Shown here piece after piece: positions 36,791 to 45,728 of a stretch of DNA of 64,000 nucleotides. Source of the DNA: Pedobacter mucosus (GTDB lineage: Bacteria > Bacteroidota > Bacteroidia > Sphingobacteriales > Sphingobacteriaceae); the NCBI RefSeq assembly GCF_022200785.1, contig NZ_CP087585.1, positions 1,860,001-1,924,000 on the forward strand. The letters are read 5' to 3'. The notes beneath the pieces were generated by a model. It was given only the letters and a program-made list of their open reading frames with translations. It ran no database searches and was not told the origin of the DNA. Within the stretch, counting starts at the first letter, position 1. Every line of letters starts with the position of its first letter. The translations under genes were made by a program, and so were the position numbers.

Positions 36791-37306
36791 ATGACTCAAA
36801 TTGAATTTAACAACATGGTGAACAGCCATTCGATATCCCTAAGAATGCACGCTTTAAATTTTACTAAAGATGTAGAAGACGCGAATGACTTGGTGCAAGA
36901 CACGATGCTTAAAGCCATTCGTTTTTACCAAAACTTTCAGGAAGGCACAAATTTTAAGGGCTGGCTTTTTGTAATTATGAAAAATACTTTCATAAATAAC
37001 TACCGTAAAATTGCAAAATCTAAAACATTAATTACTCAAGACGACGAAATTTCTTCTGTCAATTTATTATATAGTGCAGAAAGAAATGGAAGCGTGAGTA
37101 AAATGATTGTGGATGATATTCAGAAAGCATTAAATCACTTGCCTGAAGCATATAGCGTGCCATTCATTAAGTATTTTGAAGGATTTAAATACCATGAAAT
37201 AGCTGTAGAATTAGCAATACCACTTGGCACTGTTAAAACAAGAATCCATGTGGCTCGCGAAATGCTAAAGAAATATTTAAAAACCTATGCTAAAATAGAT
37301 CAATAG
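36791..37306 (+). CDS. RNA polymerase sigma factor, ECF-type sigma-70 family
   Basis: Directs RNA polymerase to a specific promoter set. The 171 residues have region 2 (about 10-75, with DANDLVQDTMLKAIRFYQNF and NFKGWLFVIMKNTFINNYRK) and region 4 (about 115-165, with LPEAYSVPFIKYFEGFKYHE and IPLGTVKTRIHVAREMLKKY), separated by a short linker, the layout of ECF sigma factors. There is no anti-sigma gene or transmembrane partner next to it: the gene is monocistronic, with a terminator after it. The long 407-base upstream region is shared with the trehalose operon. Regulation is unknown. Confidence 0.93.
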   Translation: MTQIEFNNMVNSHSISLRMHALNFTKDVEDANDLVQDTMLKAIRFYQNFQEGTNFKGWLFVIMKNTFINNYRKIAKSKTLITQDDEISSVNLLYSAERNGSVSKMIVDDIQKALNHLPEAYSVPFIKYFEGFKYHEIAVELAIPLGTVKTRIHVAREMLKKYLKTYAKIDQ

Positions 37307-37320
37307 AATCTACTCTAAAA

Positions 37321-37354
37321 AAGCCGCTATGACATAAATCATAGCGGCTTTTTT
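37321..37354 (+). terminator. Terminator after the sigma factor gene
   Basis: Stem AAGCCGCTATGA (37321-37332), loop, TCATAGCGGCTT (37339-37350), then TTTT. The stem is 12 bp without mismatches. Confidence 0.9.
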
Positions 37355-37407
37355 GGTTTTATGCAATACCGTTTCATGTTAAAACAGTAAATGTTTTGGA
37401 TGAAGCA

Positions 37408-37439
37408 AAAAAAAAGGCAGTCAAACTGACTGCCTTTTT
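37408..37439 (-). terminator. Terminator after the OmpA-like lipoprotein gene
   Basis: Stem GGCAGTCA (37416-37423), loop AAC, TGACTGCC (37427-37434), with an A run on the left (U tract for the minus strand) and T run on the right. Confidence 0.85.
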
Positions 37440-37455
37440 AAACGATTTGACTCTA

Positions 37456-38319
37456 TTATTTTTGAGATTGCTCTGGAGCCTTTCCTATTAAATCCATAAA
37501 CTGATCTAATTTCGGCGTAATGATAATTTGTGTACGTCTATTTTTCGCCTTACCAGCGGGAGTACTGTTATCTGCAATAGGATTAAATTCCCCACGACCA
37601 CCAGCTGTTAAGCGTTTAGGGTCAACAGCATATTTATTTTGTAAAACTTGCACAACTGAAGAAGCCCGTAAAGAACTTAAGTCCCAATTGTTGCGAATAT
37701 TAGGAGATGAAATTGGAACGTTATCTGTATTACCTTCAATCAATACGTCATAAGTATCATAATCTTTAATAATTTTTGCGATTTTGTTTAGCGTCTCTCC
37801 TGCCTTGTCAGAAACCTCATAACTACCAGATTTATACAACATATTATCTGCTAACGAGATGTAAACAACACCTTTCAATACTTGTACATCAACATCTCCA
37901 AGTTCTTCTCTACTTAAAGATCTGGTTAAATTATTTGTTAATACCATATTTAAAGAATCGCTTTTATTCTTTGCATTAACCAACTGTTTAATGTATTTAT
38001 TCGAACTATTAATCTCATCAACAAGCTTAGAAATATTCACATTACCCTGACTGCTTGAGCTTAAGCATTTATTCAACGCATCTTGAAGCGCCGTTACATT
38101 TGCTTTTTCGGAGGTTATTTGTTCTTCTAAACTCTTTACTCTGCTTGCAGAACCAGATAATTCTCTTTGGCTATCTTGGTATTTATTGCTTAATTCCTGA
38201 TTCCTTTCCCTCAGTTTGGAGTATGTAGTTTGTAGTTCTGTATATTTCTTATTACTAACGCAACCAGAAACAGCAACTATTGATAGGAGCATTATCGGAA
38301 TTGATTTATAAAATTTCAT
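37456..38319 (-). CDS. OmpA-family lipoprotein
   Basis: Peptidoglycan-binding outer membrane lipoprotein of 287 residues. The signal peptide ends in a lipobox (VSGC, Cys20). Residues about 25-120 are a coiled coil (YSKLRERNQELSNKYQDSQREL). The C-terminal OmpA_C domain (about 150-270) has VLIEGNTDNVP, NNWDLSSLRASSVVQVL and NRRTQIII, with the Asp and Arg that hold diaminopimelate. It is a structural envelope protein; a homologue of Pal/OprF type, not the beta-barrel form. It is monocistronic and divergent from the RRM gene. Confidence 0.93.
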   Translation of the reverse strand: MKFYKSIPIMLLSIVAVSGCVSNKKYTELQTTYSKLRERNQELSNKYQDSQRELSGSASRVKSLEEQITSEKANVTALQDALNKCLSSSSQGNVNISKLVDEINSSNKYIKQLVNAKNKSDSLNMVLTNNLTRSLSREELGDVDVQVLKGVVYISLADNMLYKSGSYEVSDKAGETLNKIAKIIKDYDTYDVLIEGNTDNVPISSPNIRNNWDLSSLRASSVVQVLQNKYAVDPKRLTAGGRGEFNPIADNSTPAGKAKNRRTQIIITPKLDQFMDLIGKAPEQSQK

Positions 38320-38634
38320 AATATTTTTTATTTTAAGCTTATACTAAACAAAATCCTTGCCGTAATGTTAATAGTTCGTTTAATGAATTATGCGGCTATA
38401 TTTCTTTTAAGATAAAAAATTATAATGTAGCATTAACACTAATTAAAAACTACTGAGATTTTCATTTTTAATATCCAGAATTTATTCAAAAGGTTTAGTT
38501 TTGTAAGATAATGGGATTATTAAATGAAGATGAATATATTTAAATCTTAAAACGGTTTTGTGTGTTATCCATAATTATTTAATATTTAACTAACCCTTAT
38601 TACATCAAGTTTTAATTAAAAAACATCATTTTAT
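38320..38634. other. Divergent intergenic region, OmpA lipoprotein and RRM gene
   Basis: This 315-base gap has no gene. On the plus strand a TAGTTTTG element at 38496-38503 gives a predicted leader of about 125 bases for the RRM gene. The rest is AT-rich; no palindromes stood out. Confidence 0.5.
38496..38503 (+). promoter_or_regulatory. Candidate -7 element for the RRM gene
   Basis: TAGTTTTG fits TAnnTTTG. The predicted transcript start near 38510 leaves an unusually long leader of about 125 bases before the ATG at 38635. Confidence 0.4.
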
Positions 38635-38949
38635 ATGGTAAAACTATTTATTGGAGGACTTTCAGAAAATATTCAGGAGATGGATTTAGCTATTTTCGTT
38701 AGTCTTCATGGTCGTGTGGAAACAATTAAGGTAGTTCGGGATCGGGCTACAAAGAAATGTAAAGGTTATGCTTTTTTAGAGATTTTTACTTTAGATGATG
38801 CAAAGAATATTATTTCAACTTTAAATGGCGAAACTTTTAAGGGAAATACCATAACCGTAAAACTTAGTGAAGAAGAACCAGCCAAAAAACCAATAATAAA
38901 TAATTCAAGTAGACCAGTAGTAGGTAAAAGACCTAGATTATCTCGTTAA
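38635..38949 (+). CDS. RNA-binding protein with one RRM domain
   Basis: Small single-RRM protein of 104 residues of the type found in Cyanobacteria and Bacteroidota. The RRM (about 2-78) has RNP2 LFIGGL and RNP1 CKGYAFLEI with the aromatic residues that stack on RNA bases, plus TIKVVRDRATKKCKGYAF and a GNTITVKLSEE end. The tail after 85 is basic and polar (KKPIINNSSRPVVGKRPRLSR), as in related proteins. Such proteins are often cold induced in other species; here that is inference only. A long leader precedes it. Confidence 0.92.
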   Translation: MVKLFIGGLSENIQEMDLAIFVSLHGRVETIKVVRDRATKKCKGYAFLEIFTLDDAKNIISTLNGETFKGNTITVKLSEEEPAKKPIINNSSRPVVGKRPRLSR

Positions 38950-39009
38950 AATAATTACATAACATTTAAAGGAGCTGCTTTTTTCAAAATAAACGGCTCC
39001 ATACTTGCT

Positions 39010-40149
39010 TTAATTCAGCATAATTTTCTTGCCAGTTTTTGCAGATTGTTTGGCCGCTTCCAAAATCTTTACAACTAATACATTGTTTTCTAAAGAAGAT
39101 AAGTCATTTTTACCATCTAAATTTTTGTTTAAAATAGCAGATAGATAACCTAAACTTGATGCTGCCGTTGCTTGCAAGTCTTTTGCTGTATAAATTTTAT
39201 AGTCAGATTTAGCATTCTCCCTAATTCTTATATTACGTTCATTTATTGCTTGAATGTAACCTGTTTTGCCAAACACTTCCATGTCTTTTATGCTAAATGG
39301 CCAATTCCATGAGGCTTCGATTATACCTATGGCATTAGGATATTCTAATAAAATCGTCGCATCGTCATCAACATTTGGATAAATATTTGGCTTTATTTGA
39401 TGGGTAATTGCTGAAACTGAAATTGGTGGTTTTCCATCCATTAGCCACGTCATTAAATTTGCGCCATAACAACCAAAATCTACCAGCGCCCCAGCGCCAT
39501 TTTTTTTAGGATCTGTTAACCATTTTAAAAATTCATTACTTACACCGATTTCTTTCGGACCTTCATGTCCATCATGAACAATCATTTTTCTAATTTCACC
39601 AATTAAGTTCTGCTTTTTAACATTTTGGTAAATTTCTTGATTGCTTGGATACCAAGTAGTTTCATAATTGGTTAATACATTAATTTTATATTGTTTAGCT
39701 AACTGAACCATTCTTTCAGCCTGTTTAACCGTCATGGCCAAAGGTTTTTCTACCATAACTGAAATACCAAATGGCGCAGCGGCTTCCACTACCGCAAGGT
39801 GATCACTTACCGCATTATACGCTAAAACTGCATCGGGTTTTTTATGTTGCAATAGCACATCTAGATTTGAAAAAAATAGACTATCAGCCAATTTAAAGCG
39901 TTTTTTAAATCTTTCAATCAAAATAGGATTGCCTTCGGCTATACCAACAATATTTACTTCACCTTTTTGATAACTATTCATAATCAGATAAATGTGATCA
40001 TGATTTAATCCTGCAATAGCTACATTAAGTTTTGTTTGTGCTTGGACAGAAACAAAAGCAACAGTAAAAAGGAATAACGCAATAAATTTATAAGCGAGGT
40101 TGCTTCGCTTTTTGCAGATTTTAACATCCATATTTAAATTCTTTAACAT
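39010..40149 (-). CDS. Exported Gfo/Idh/MocA family oxidoreductase
   Basis: NAD(P)-dependent oxidoreductase fold of 379 residues, but with an apparent Sec signal peptide (YKFIALFLFTVAFVSVQAQ, about 20-38). The Rossmann motif is VAIAGLNHDH, where the usual GxGxxG is degenerate (Gly, Leu, Asn, His). The conserved VMVEKPLAMT motif with its catalytic-site lysine, and the C-terminal beta-sheet domain, are present. The start may be at M1 or at the ATG coding residue 7 (40131). It acts probably in the periplasm on sugars or inositols, but the substrate is unknown. Confidence 0.82.
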   Translation of the reverse strand: MLKNLNMDVKICKKRSNLAYKFIALFLFTVAFVSVQAQTKLNVAIAGLNHDHIYLIMNSYQKGEVNIVGIAEGNPILIERFKKRFKLADSLFFSNLDVLLQHKKPDAVLAYNAVSDHLAVVEAAAPFGISVMVEKPLAMTVKQAERMVQLAKQYKINVLTNYETTWYPSNQEIYQNVKKQNLIGEIRKMIVHDGHEGPKEIGVSNEFLKWLTDPKKNGAGALVDFGCYGANLMTWLMDGKPPISVSAITHQIKPNIYPNVDDDATILLEYPNAIGIIEASWNWPFSIKDMEVFGKTGYIQAINERNIRIRENAKSDYKIYTAKDLQATAASSLGYLSAILNKNLDGKNDLSSLENNVLVVKILEAAKQSAKTGKKIMLN

Positions 40150-40255
40150 CGTTCAAGTTATGAATTCTTTTAAGAGAAAGTTAAATGCATAACGAATATT
40201 ACCTATCAAAAAATGAAATGTATTTGATTATAAACCGATTTCTCCTACGCCTATA

Positions 40256-40297
40256 AATAATCAAAGGCTTCAAATTTCTTCAAAACCTTTGATTATT
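40256..40297 (-). terminator. Hairpin after the metalloprotease gene
   Basis: Stem AATAATCAAAGG (40256-40267) and CCTTTGATTATT (40286-40297), 15 bases after the stop of the minus-strand metalloprotease gene. The T tract is weak, so termination efficiency is uncertain. Confidence 0.55.
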
Positions 40298-40312
40298 ACG
40301 ATTGATTTCTTC

Positions 40313-42832
40313 TTATTTAAAATCATAGTCATTTAGAAAATCCAGCCCATTCATTCCAATTGGAGCACCTGCAGGCATAATTTGTGCTGGTACGGGTTGA
40401 AACTTTGATGGTGATTCTTTAAAATCTTTAATTTGTGATAAACCAAATAAAAGGTTGGCTTTTTGCTTTGCCAATGTGGTATTTGACATTGAGCCTGTTA
40501 TCCACTGCTCCAATTCTTGTACTTTCAATAAAGCTTCACCTCGAACGCTTTCTGAAGCATCTGCATTAGCGGCAAGTTGAAGCAAATATTTCAGCGTAAG
40601 GTTATTAACCAGTATTTGCAATTGACCATTGTAACCACCTTGTTGTTTAGCCTTCCAAGTTTTTTCAATTAGTCTGTCAGTGATTGCCATAAATCCCGGT
40701 TGTTTTTCATCTCTTGCATTGTATTCTATTAATCGGGCTGCCCTTGCAGGATTTAATAGAGACGAAATCGTTTCGTTAGCAGCGGTTTCTGCTGCAGCTA
40801 TCGGATCAAAAGTTGGTCCAGTATAACCCGAAAACGTTTCTGCGGAAGATGGATAACCTGTCGGACGAGGAGGAATTTTAGCAATTAATCCTTCTGGAAG
40901 CGCCAATGCCTCAGGAGAAATAGTCGCCATCAAAGCATCAAAAGCACTCCATTGCTGGGCAGGTTCGACCATTTTTGTAGGAATTTGGCCATCGTTTTTA
41001 ATAGCATGCGTAAAGTATAACCCACCGATTGACTTTGCAACAGCTTCGATTTGATAACGATGTAAAAGATAAATCGGTACTAGAACCTCTTCAATAGTTG
41101 CCATTGGCGCATCTTTCACAATCGCCTTCTCCGAAAAATTATTTAAAACCTGCCGGCGAATTTTTAATAATTTATTAAGCTCCTCAATAGGATTTGCACC
41201 ATCATCCCATTGGTGAGAAGCAGGATGAACATAACCACCAATATCAGGAATATATTGAAAACCAAGTTTCAAGGTTTCGTTCATGATTTTATCTAACGCC
41301 AAATTTTCATCTGTTCCTTTTGGAAAGTCTGTATAGCCCCACATAATGGCTCTTTTATCCCAACTTCCTATGCCTTTTGCATAAGCATTAGATAGATCTA
41401 TAGTTCCATCTGTTTTAAGGTTTATGCGAGGAAATGGGTAATCCATAACGGAGGCTCTATCTTTCGGACTGGCAGCAAAATTATGTGTCAAACCTAAAGT
41501 ATGACCGATTTCATGGGCAGATAATTGCCTAATCCTTGCAATTGCCATTTCTTCCATTGCTTTATTTACCGGTTTTCCATCCACATAAGGTTGCAATAAA
41601 CCTTCCGCAATCATATAATCTTGGCGATGGCGATCAGATCCTAAAGTCACTACTCCTTTTATAATTTCACCTGTTCGAGGATCGCTGTAAGATGAACCAT
41701 AAGAGAATGCCCTTGGGCTTCCGGCACGAGTAATCCAGTTTACCACATTATACCTAATATCCATAGGATCAGCACCTTCTGGAAGTTCTTTTACCTGAAA
41801 AGCATTTTTATAGCCTGCTGCTTCAAAAGCTTCATTCCAAAAAGCGCCACCTTCTATTAATGCTTTTTTAATTGGGGCTGGAGCGCCGCGATCTATATAA
41901 TATACAATTGGATGTACAGCCTCGCTAATTTTAGCATTAGGATCTTTTTTTTCTAAACGATGTCTACGCGTAAATCGCTTTATTAGTGCTTCATCCATCG
42001 GCGCCGAAAAATCGGTATAACTAAATAAATTGAAGCTGGAGCGAGGATCAAACTTTCTTTGTTTGAAGTTTCCATCTGGTAATTCAACAAAAGATTGGTG
42101 CATTCTAACGGTAACTGCATTTGCATCCGGAGCAATGTTTCCCCTACCAGTTGGTGCGCCGCCGGTAAAAGTAAGCATGGCTTCAAACTCTGTATTTTTA
42201 GGAAAGTTTTTTGTATTCGGAAGGAAAACTGCTGATCGCGTTTCATCAACTTTATAGACTCCACCACCAGTTGCCAAGCCTCTTCCGCTAGGACCGCCAG
42301 AAGATGCTGGCGCAGCCAAACTACCGCCAATATTCTGACTATCGCGGATTAAAAAAGGTGTTAAATCAATTAAACTTTTTCCGTCTTCATTGGCTACAGG
42401 TGCAAAACCCCAAATTATAGATTTTGCAAATGATCCCTCTACAGTGTTTATTTCATCCTTATTTCCATTGCCCGCTCTAAAGTTTAAATTTGGCTCTAAT
42501 AGAAAAACTTTTGGCCCGACTTTTATAAATTTGGCAACATTAGCCGCTGCTTGGCCACGTTCTGCGTTCCTTCCAGCGCCATCTGTTAAAGAGCTGAAAT
42601 AAAGAAAGTCCTGGTCGAATTTATTTACCTCCAGAAATATTTTGCCAGTTTTTTCATCATAGTAAAAAGTAAAATAACCCTCGTACTTTTTAAAATCTTT
42701 TGTGAAGGTAGAAATGCTGGCTGCTGGCGCAGTTGATTGAGTTTTTGTGGCAACTGGAGCTGTTTGAGCATTTAAGGAAGCATTGCCAAGCAATAATATG
42801 GATGCAGTAATTAAGTAGAATTTTTTATTCAT
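40313..42832 (-). CDS. Exported zinc metalloprotease (DUF5117/DUF4953 type)
   Basis: Large secreted or periplasmic metallopeptidase of 839 residues with a signal peptide (1-22, ending NAQ). The zinc site is met-zincin-like: H440-E441-x-x-H444 with a third ligand H450 in HEIGHTLGLTH, followed by the methionine turn SVMDYPFPRI. The N-terminal about 25-350 matches DUF5117 and the C-terminal about 460-800 DUF4953 in the order seen in Bacteroidota homologues. Substrate is unknown. A hairpin follows 15 bases after its stop. Confidence 0.88.
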   Translation of the reverse strand: MNKKFYLITASILLLGNASLNAQTAPVATKTQSTAPAASISTFTKDFKKYEGYFTFYYDEKTGKIFLEVNKFDQDFLYFSSLTDGAGRNAERGQAAANVAKFIKVGPKVFLLEPNLNFRAGNGNKDEINTVEGSFAKSIIWGFAPVANEDGKSLIDLTPFLIRDSQNIGGSLAAPASSGGPSGRGLATGGGVYKVDETRSAVFLPNTKNFPKNTEFEAMLTFTGGAPTGRGNIAPDANAVTVRMHQSFVELPDGNFKQRKFDPRSSFNLFSYTDFSAPMDEALIKRFTRRHRLEKKDPNAKISEAVHPIVYYIDRGAPAPIKKALIEGGAFWNEAFEAAGYKNAFQVKELPEGADPMDIRYNVVNWITRAGSPRAFSYGSSYSDPRTGEIIKGVVTLGSDRHRQDYMIAEGLLQPYVDGKPVNKAMEEMAIARIRQLSAHEIGHTLGLTHNFAASPKDRASVMDYPFPRINLKTDGTIDLSNAYAKGIGSWDKRAIMWGYTDFPKGTDENLALDKIMNETLKLGFQYIPDIGGYVHPASHQWDDGANPIEELNKLLKIRRQVLNNFSEKAIVKDAPMATIEEVLVPIYLLHRYQIEAVAKSIGGLYFTHAIKNDGQIPTKMVEPAQQWSAFDALMATISPEALALPEGLIAKIPPRPTGYPSSAETFSGYTGPTFDPIAAAETAANETISSLLNPARAARLIEYNARDEKQPGFMAITDRLIEKTWKAKQQGGYNGQLQILVNNLTLKYLLQLAANADASESVRGEALLKVQELEQWITGSMSNTTLAKQKANLLFGLSQIKDFKESPSKFQPVPAQIMPAGAPIGMNGLDFLNDYDFK

Positions 42833-43242
42833 ATGGTTCAGTTAAAAATAGTTTGCGGTTAAAAAGCAGTTGGTTACTAATGCTGAAATTTTGCTTACAT
42901 AAGAAGCCTAATAAAGACTTCTGCATATTAATACAAATTGACATTAAGAAATATTCGATAAATCAGAATATCTCTTCTTGATCCTAAGATATGGATAATA
43001 AGAAATAGAAAGATGACCATGTTCCATTTAAAGGCTCTATTATCACATTTATACAAGCTTGTTACAAATGCCTTGTACATAGGAAATTTATTTTCTCTCA
43101 ATAAAAAATTACAACGGAAAAAACTTTTAACAGGATATAGCTGTAATATCCACGACTACAGGAATTATTTTTTGATTACCATTTAAGATATTTATAATTC
43201 TAACATTTAAAATCTTTATCTTGATAGTCTAAACTGATAACT
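42833..43242. other. Divergent intergenic region, metalloprotease and exported protein
   Basis: This 410-base gap has no gene. Seen in it: ACAAGCTTGT palindrome near 43055-43064, and a weak hairpin GGATAT / ATATCC around 43133-43151. No strong promoter match was found on either strand. Confidence 0.5.
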
Positions 43243-43797
43243 ATGAAAAAAACAATCCTTTCACTATTATTATTGAGCGTTTTCACATTGGCAAAAGCTC
43301 AAAAAAGCTTACCAGAAATTAAAGTGGGAACTACTATGCAAGCCTCAGCATTCGTAAATGGCAGTGAGTTTCCATTACAATTGAGCATTAAAAGCCTCGC
43401 AGCACCTGTATCTATTGGTTGGTCTGTTGACGGATATGGAGAAGGTTCATTCGAAATGAGCGACAAAGCATTAGAGAGTGCGACGAACATGTCGGCAAAT
43501 GGACAACCAGCATTAGGGGTAACAAAACTTACAGATAACGAAACTTTTGGGCTAATATCAAAAGCCGCTTACAAATCTTTATCTGAAAGCAAAACTTTTA
43601 CTTATGGCGGCGTGAAATATAGTTTAAAAATACCAGATACTAAGCCAATGAAAGTTGATGGTAAAGATGCTGATGTGACTCATGTTGTTAGTGAAGATGG
43701 AAAGATGGAATTGTGGATTTTAAATAACCCAGCTTTACCTTTAATTTTTCAATCATCAGGTATGGCGACTGATATCGTTATCAATTCGGTTAAATAA
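43243..43797 (+). CDS. Hypothetical exported protein
   Basis: A 184-residue protein with a signal peptide (MKKTILSLLLLSVFTLAKAQ, cut after about 20). The mature part is rich in short beta-like strands (LPLQLSIKSL, SIGWSVDGYGEGSFEM, KMELWILNNPALPLIF) and has no recognised domain or cysteine pairs. Its layout suggests a periplasmic beta-rich protein. It has no near neighbours on its strand: the metalloprotease is divergent and a bidirectional terminator follows. Confidence 0.6.
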   Translation: MKKTILSLLLLSVFTLAKAQKSLPEIKVGTTMQASAFVNGSEFPLQLSIKSLAAPVSIGWSVDGYGEGSFEMSDKALESATNMSANGQPALGVTKLTDNETFGLISKAAYKSLSESKTFTYGGVKYSLKIPDTKPMKVDGKDADVTHVVSEDGKMELWILNNPALPLIFQSSGMATDIVINSVK

Positions 43798-43803
43798 CCT
43801 ATA

Positions 43804-43836
43804 ACAAAAGGGATATTATAAGAATATCCCTTTTGT
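43804..43836. terminator. Bidirectional terminator
   Basis: Stem ACAAAAGGGATATT (43804-43817) and AATATCCCTTTTGT (43823-43836), perfect 14-bp arms, between two convergent genes. Confidence 0.85.
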
Positions 43837-43892
43837 ATCTAGTATGCTAACCTTGTATTTTTTAATTGAGGTTTGAAAAATAGCAACTAAAT

Positions 43893-45539
43893 CTACGCAT
43901 ACAATTTTTCATAATATTCTTTTGCCATTCTCGAAGATTCGAATTCAGCAAGTACACCTTCATTTCCCTTGGTAATCATCGAACTCCATTTAGTAGGATT
44001 TTGGTAGTAAGTTGGCAGAACTTGATTTTCAATAACATCTAAAAGATTGCTATTTTCTTTAATATCACGATCACTTTCCGATAAATCATCTGCAGCTGGC
44101 TGAATAATAAAACAGTTTTCTTCATCAATCGCAAACTCTGGAACCCAACCATCTGGTAATGATAAGTTGATAGAACCATTCATTGCGGCTGTCATTCCGC
44201 TAGTACCTGATGCTTCACGATACATTTTTGGATTGTTTAACCAAACATCCGATCCTTTTTTTAGCAATGCCGATAAACCAAGTTCATAACCAGTAACTAC
44301 AGCACAATTTGAGAACGATTTTGTTTTTTCAATTATTTCATTAAACATTTTAATTGCCCCAGTATCTTCAGGATAAGGCTTTCCAGCCCAAATTATTTGT
44401 ACAGGAGTTTCAGCATTACCAAGCAATTTTATAAAACGGTCCCAATCGTACATTAAAAGATCCGCCCTTTTATAAGCAGCAAATCGTCGGGCCCACACGA
44501 TTGTAATTATATTTTCATCAAAAATTTTCCCAGTTTGATTTGCAACTTCTTTAAAAAGTTGTGATTTTAATTCTTTTTTTCGAGTACTTAATCCTTGCGC
44601 ATTGTTCGCTTTTAAATTCTCTGCTAACATTTTATCTTGCCAATATAATTGATTTTGAGCATTTGTAATCGAGGTGATTTCGCAAATCCCATCGTACCCA
44701 CCCCACATATCCTGAGCAACATGACCATGCAGCTTCGAAACGCCATTCGCTTTCCCAGCAAACTTCAGCGCTGCTAAAGTATAGTTAAATTGATCTCCTT
44801 CTAAGCCAAGAATATACTTAACCTCATGAATTTGCAAATGATAAAAGAAGGCCATTTCTTTAAGTAAATCAAAATTATGCTCTTCATTACCGGCAAGTTC
44901 GGGTGTATGCGTAGTAAAAACCAATCGTTTTTTTATCTCATCTACGCTTTTAAATTTTGAATAAAGGAAAAAATTTAAGGGTACGGCATGGCCTTCATTC
45001 ATGTGATAAATATCCGGTTGAATATTTAATTGATCCAACAATAAACCACCGCCAATACCTAAAATGATAGATTGGGCAATACGGGTAGTTTCATTCGGAT
45101 CGTATAAACGATGCGTAATGCTTTTGCTTACTTCGTCATTTTCAGGCAAATCTGTACTGAGTAAAAATAGTGGTGCCGATCCAAAGGTTTCTGGTCGTAA
45201 CAAAAAAGCTTTTACCAAAACAGTGGTGTTGTGAATTGGAACAGAAAAAACTATACCCGTATCTTCCAAAAAGGAATAATCTTTTTGAATAAATTCAGGT
45301 TTCATTTCATTCTCTTTACTCCTTAATTGATCGTAATAGCCATATTTCCATAGCATACCGATGCCAATTAAGTTTTGCTTTAGTTCATATGCACTTCTTA
45401 AATGAGATCCAGATAGGAAACCTAAACCGCCACTGTATATTTTTAGTGATTGATCGATAGCAAACTCCATTGAAAAATAAGCGACTGATTTTTTGTATTG
45501 AGGATCTGGCGTATAGCCAAAAATATCTGTTGGGGTCAT
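43893..45539 (-). CDS. Alpha-glucan phosphorylase-like protein lacking the PLP lysine
   Basis: A 548-residue GT35-like protein related to short alpha-glucan phosphorylases. Its landmarks are FSMEFAIDQ, NEGH (181-184), the TTHTPE substrate block (209-214), VWARRFAAYKRADLL and REASGTSGM. In phosphorylases the last motif continues with lysine, the residue that forms the Schiff base with pyridoxal phosphate; here it is T450 (codon 44190-44192, ACA). The protein therefore may not be a conventional phosphorylase. It stands alone, between a terminator and a YhhN-like gene. It might act on glycogen alongside the trehalose operon 8 kb away. Confidence 0.85.
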   Translation of the reverse strand: MTPTDIFGYTPDPQYKKSVAYFSMEFAIDQSLKIYSGGLGFLSGSHLRSAYELKQNLIGIGMLWKYGYYDQLRSKENEMKPEFIQKDYSFLEDTGIVFSVPIHNTTVLVKAFLLRPETFGSAPLFLLSTDLPENDEVSKSITHRLYDPNETTRIAQSIILGIGGGLLLDQLNIQPDIYHMNEGHAVPLNFFLYSKFKSVDEIKKRLVFTTHTPELAGNEEHNFDLLKEMAFFYHLQIHEVKYILGLEGDQFNYTLAALKFAGKANGVSKLHGHVAQDMWGGYDGICEITSITNAQNQLYWQDKMLAENLKANNAQGLSTRKKELKSQLFKEVANQTGKIFDENIITIVWARRFAAYKRADLLMYDWDRFIKLLGNAETPVQIIWAGKPYPEDTGAIKMFNEIIEKTKSFSNCAVVTGYELGLSALLKKGSDVWLNNPKMYREASGTSGMTAAMNGSINLSLPDGWVPEFAIDEENCFIIQPAADDLSESDRDIKENSNLLDVIENQVLPTYYQNPTKWSSMITKGNEGVLAEFESSRMAKEYYEKLYA

Positions 45540-45728
45540 GATTGTGGTTATAAGAATTAATTTGATGTAAAAATTTACTATCCCTAAAGTATTTATTATT
45601 GCAGTGATTTCATACTAATTTGCAACATAAACTTGTATTTATTTAAGTTTTATATCTGACATTTTTTATAACTTTTTGTTTGATATGCATGTAAAAAAAT
45701 TAAATCACGCACCTTGTGTTCCTAACTA

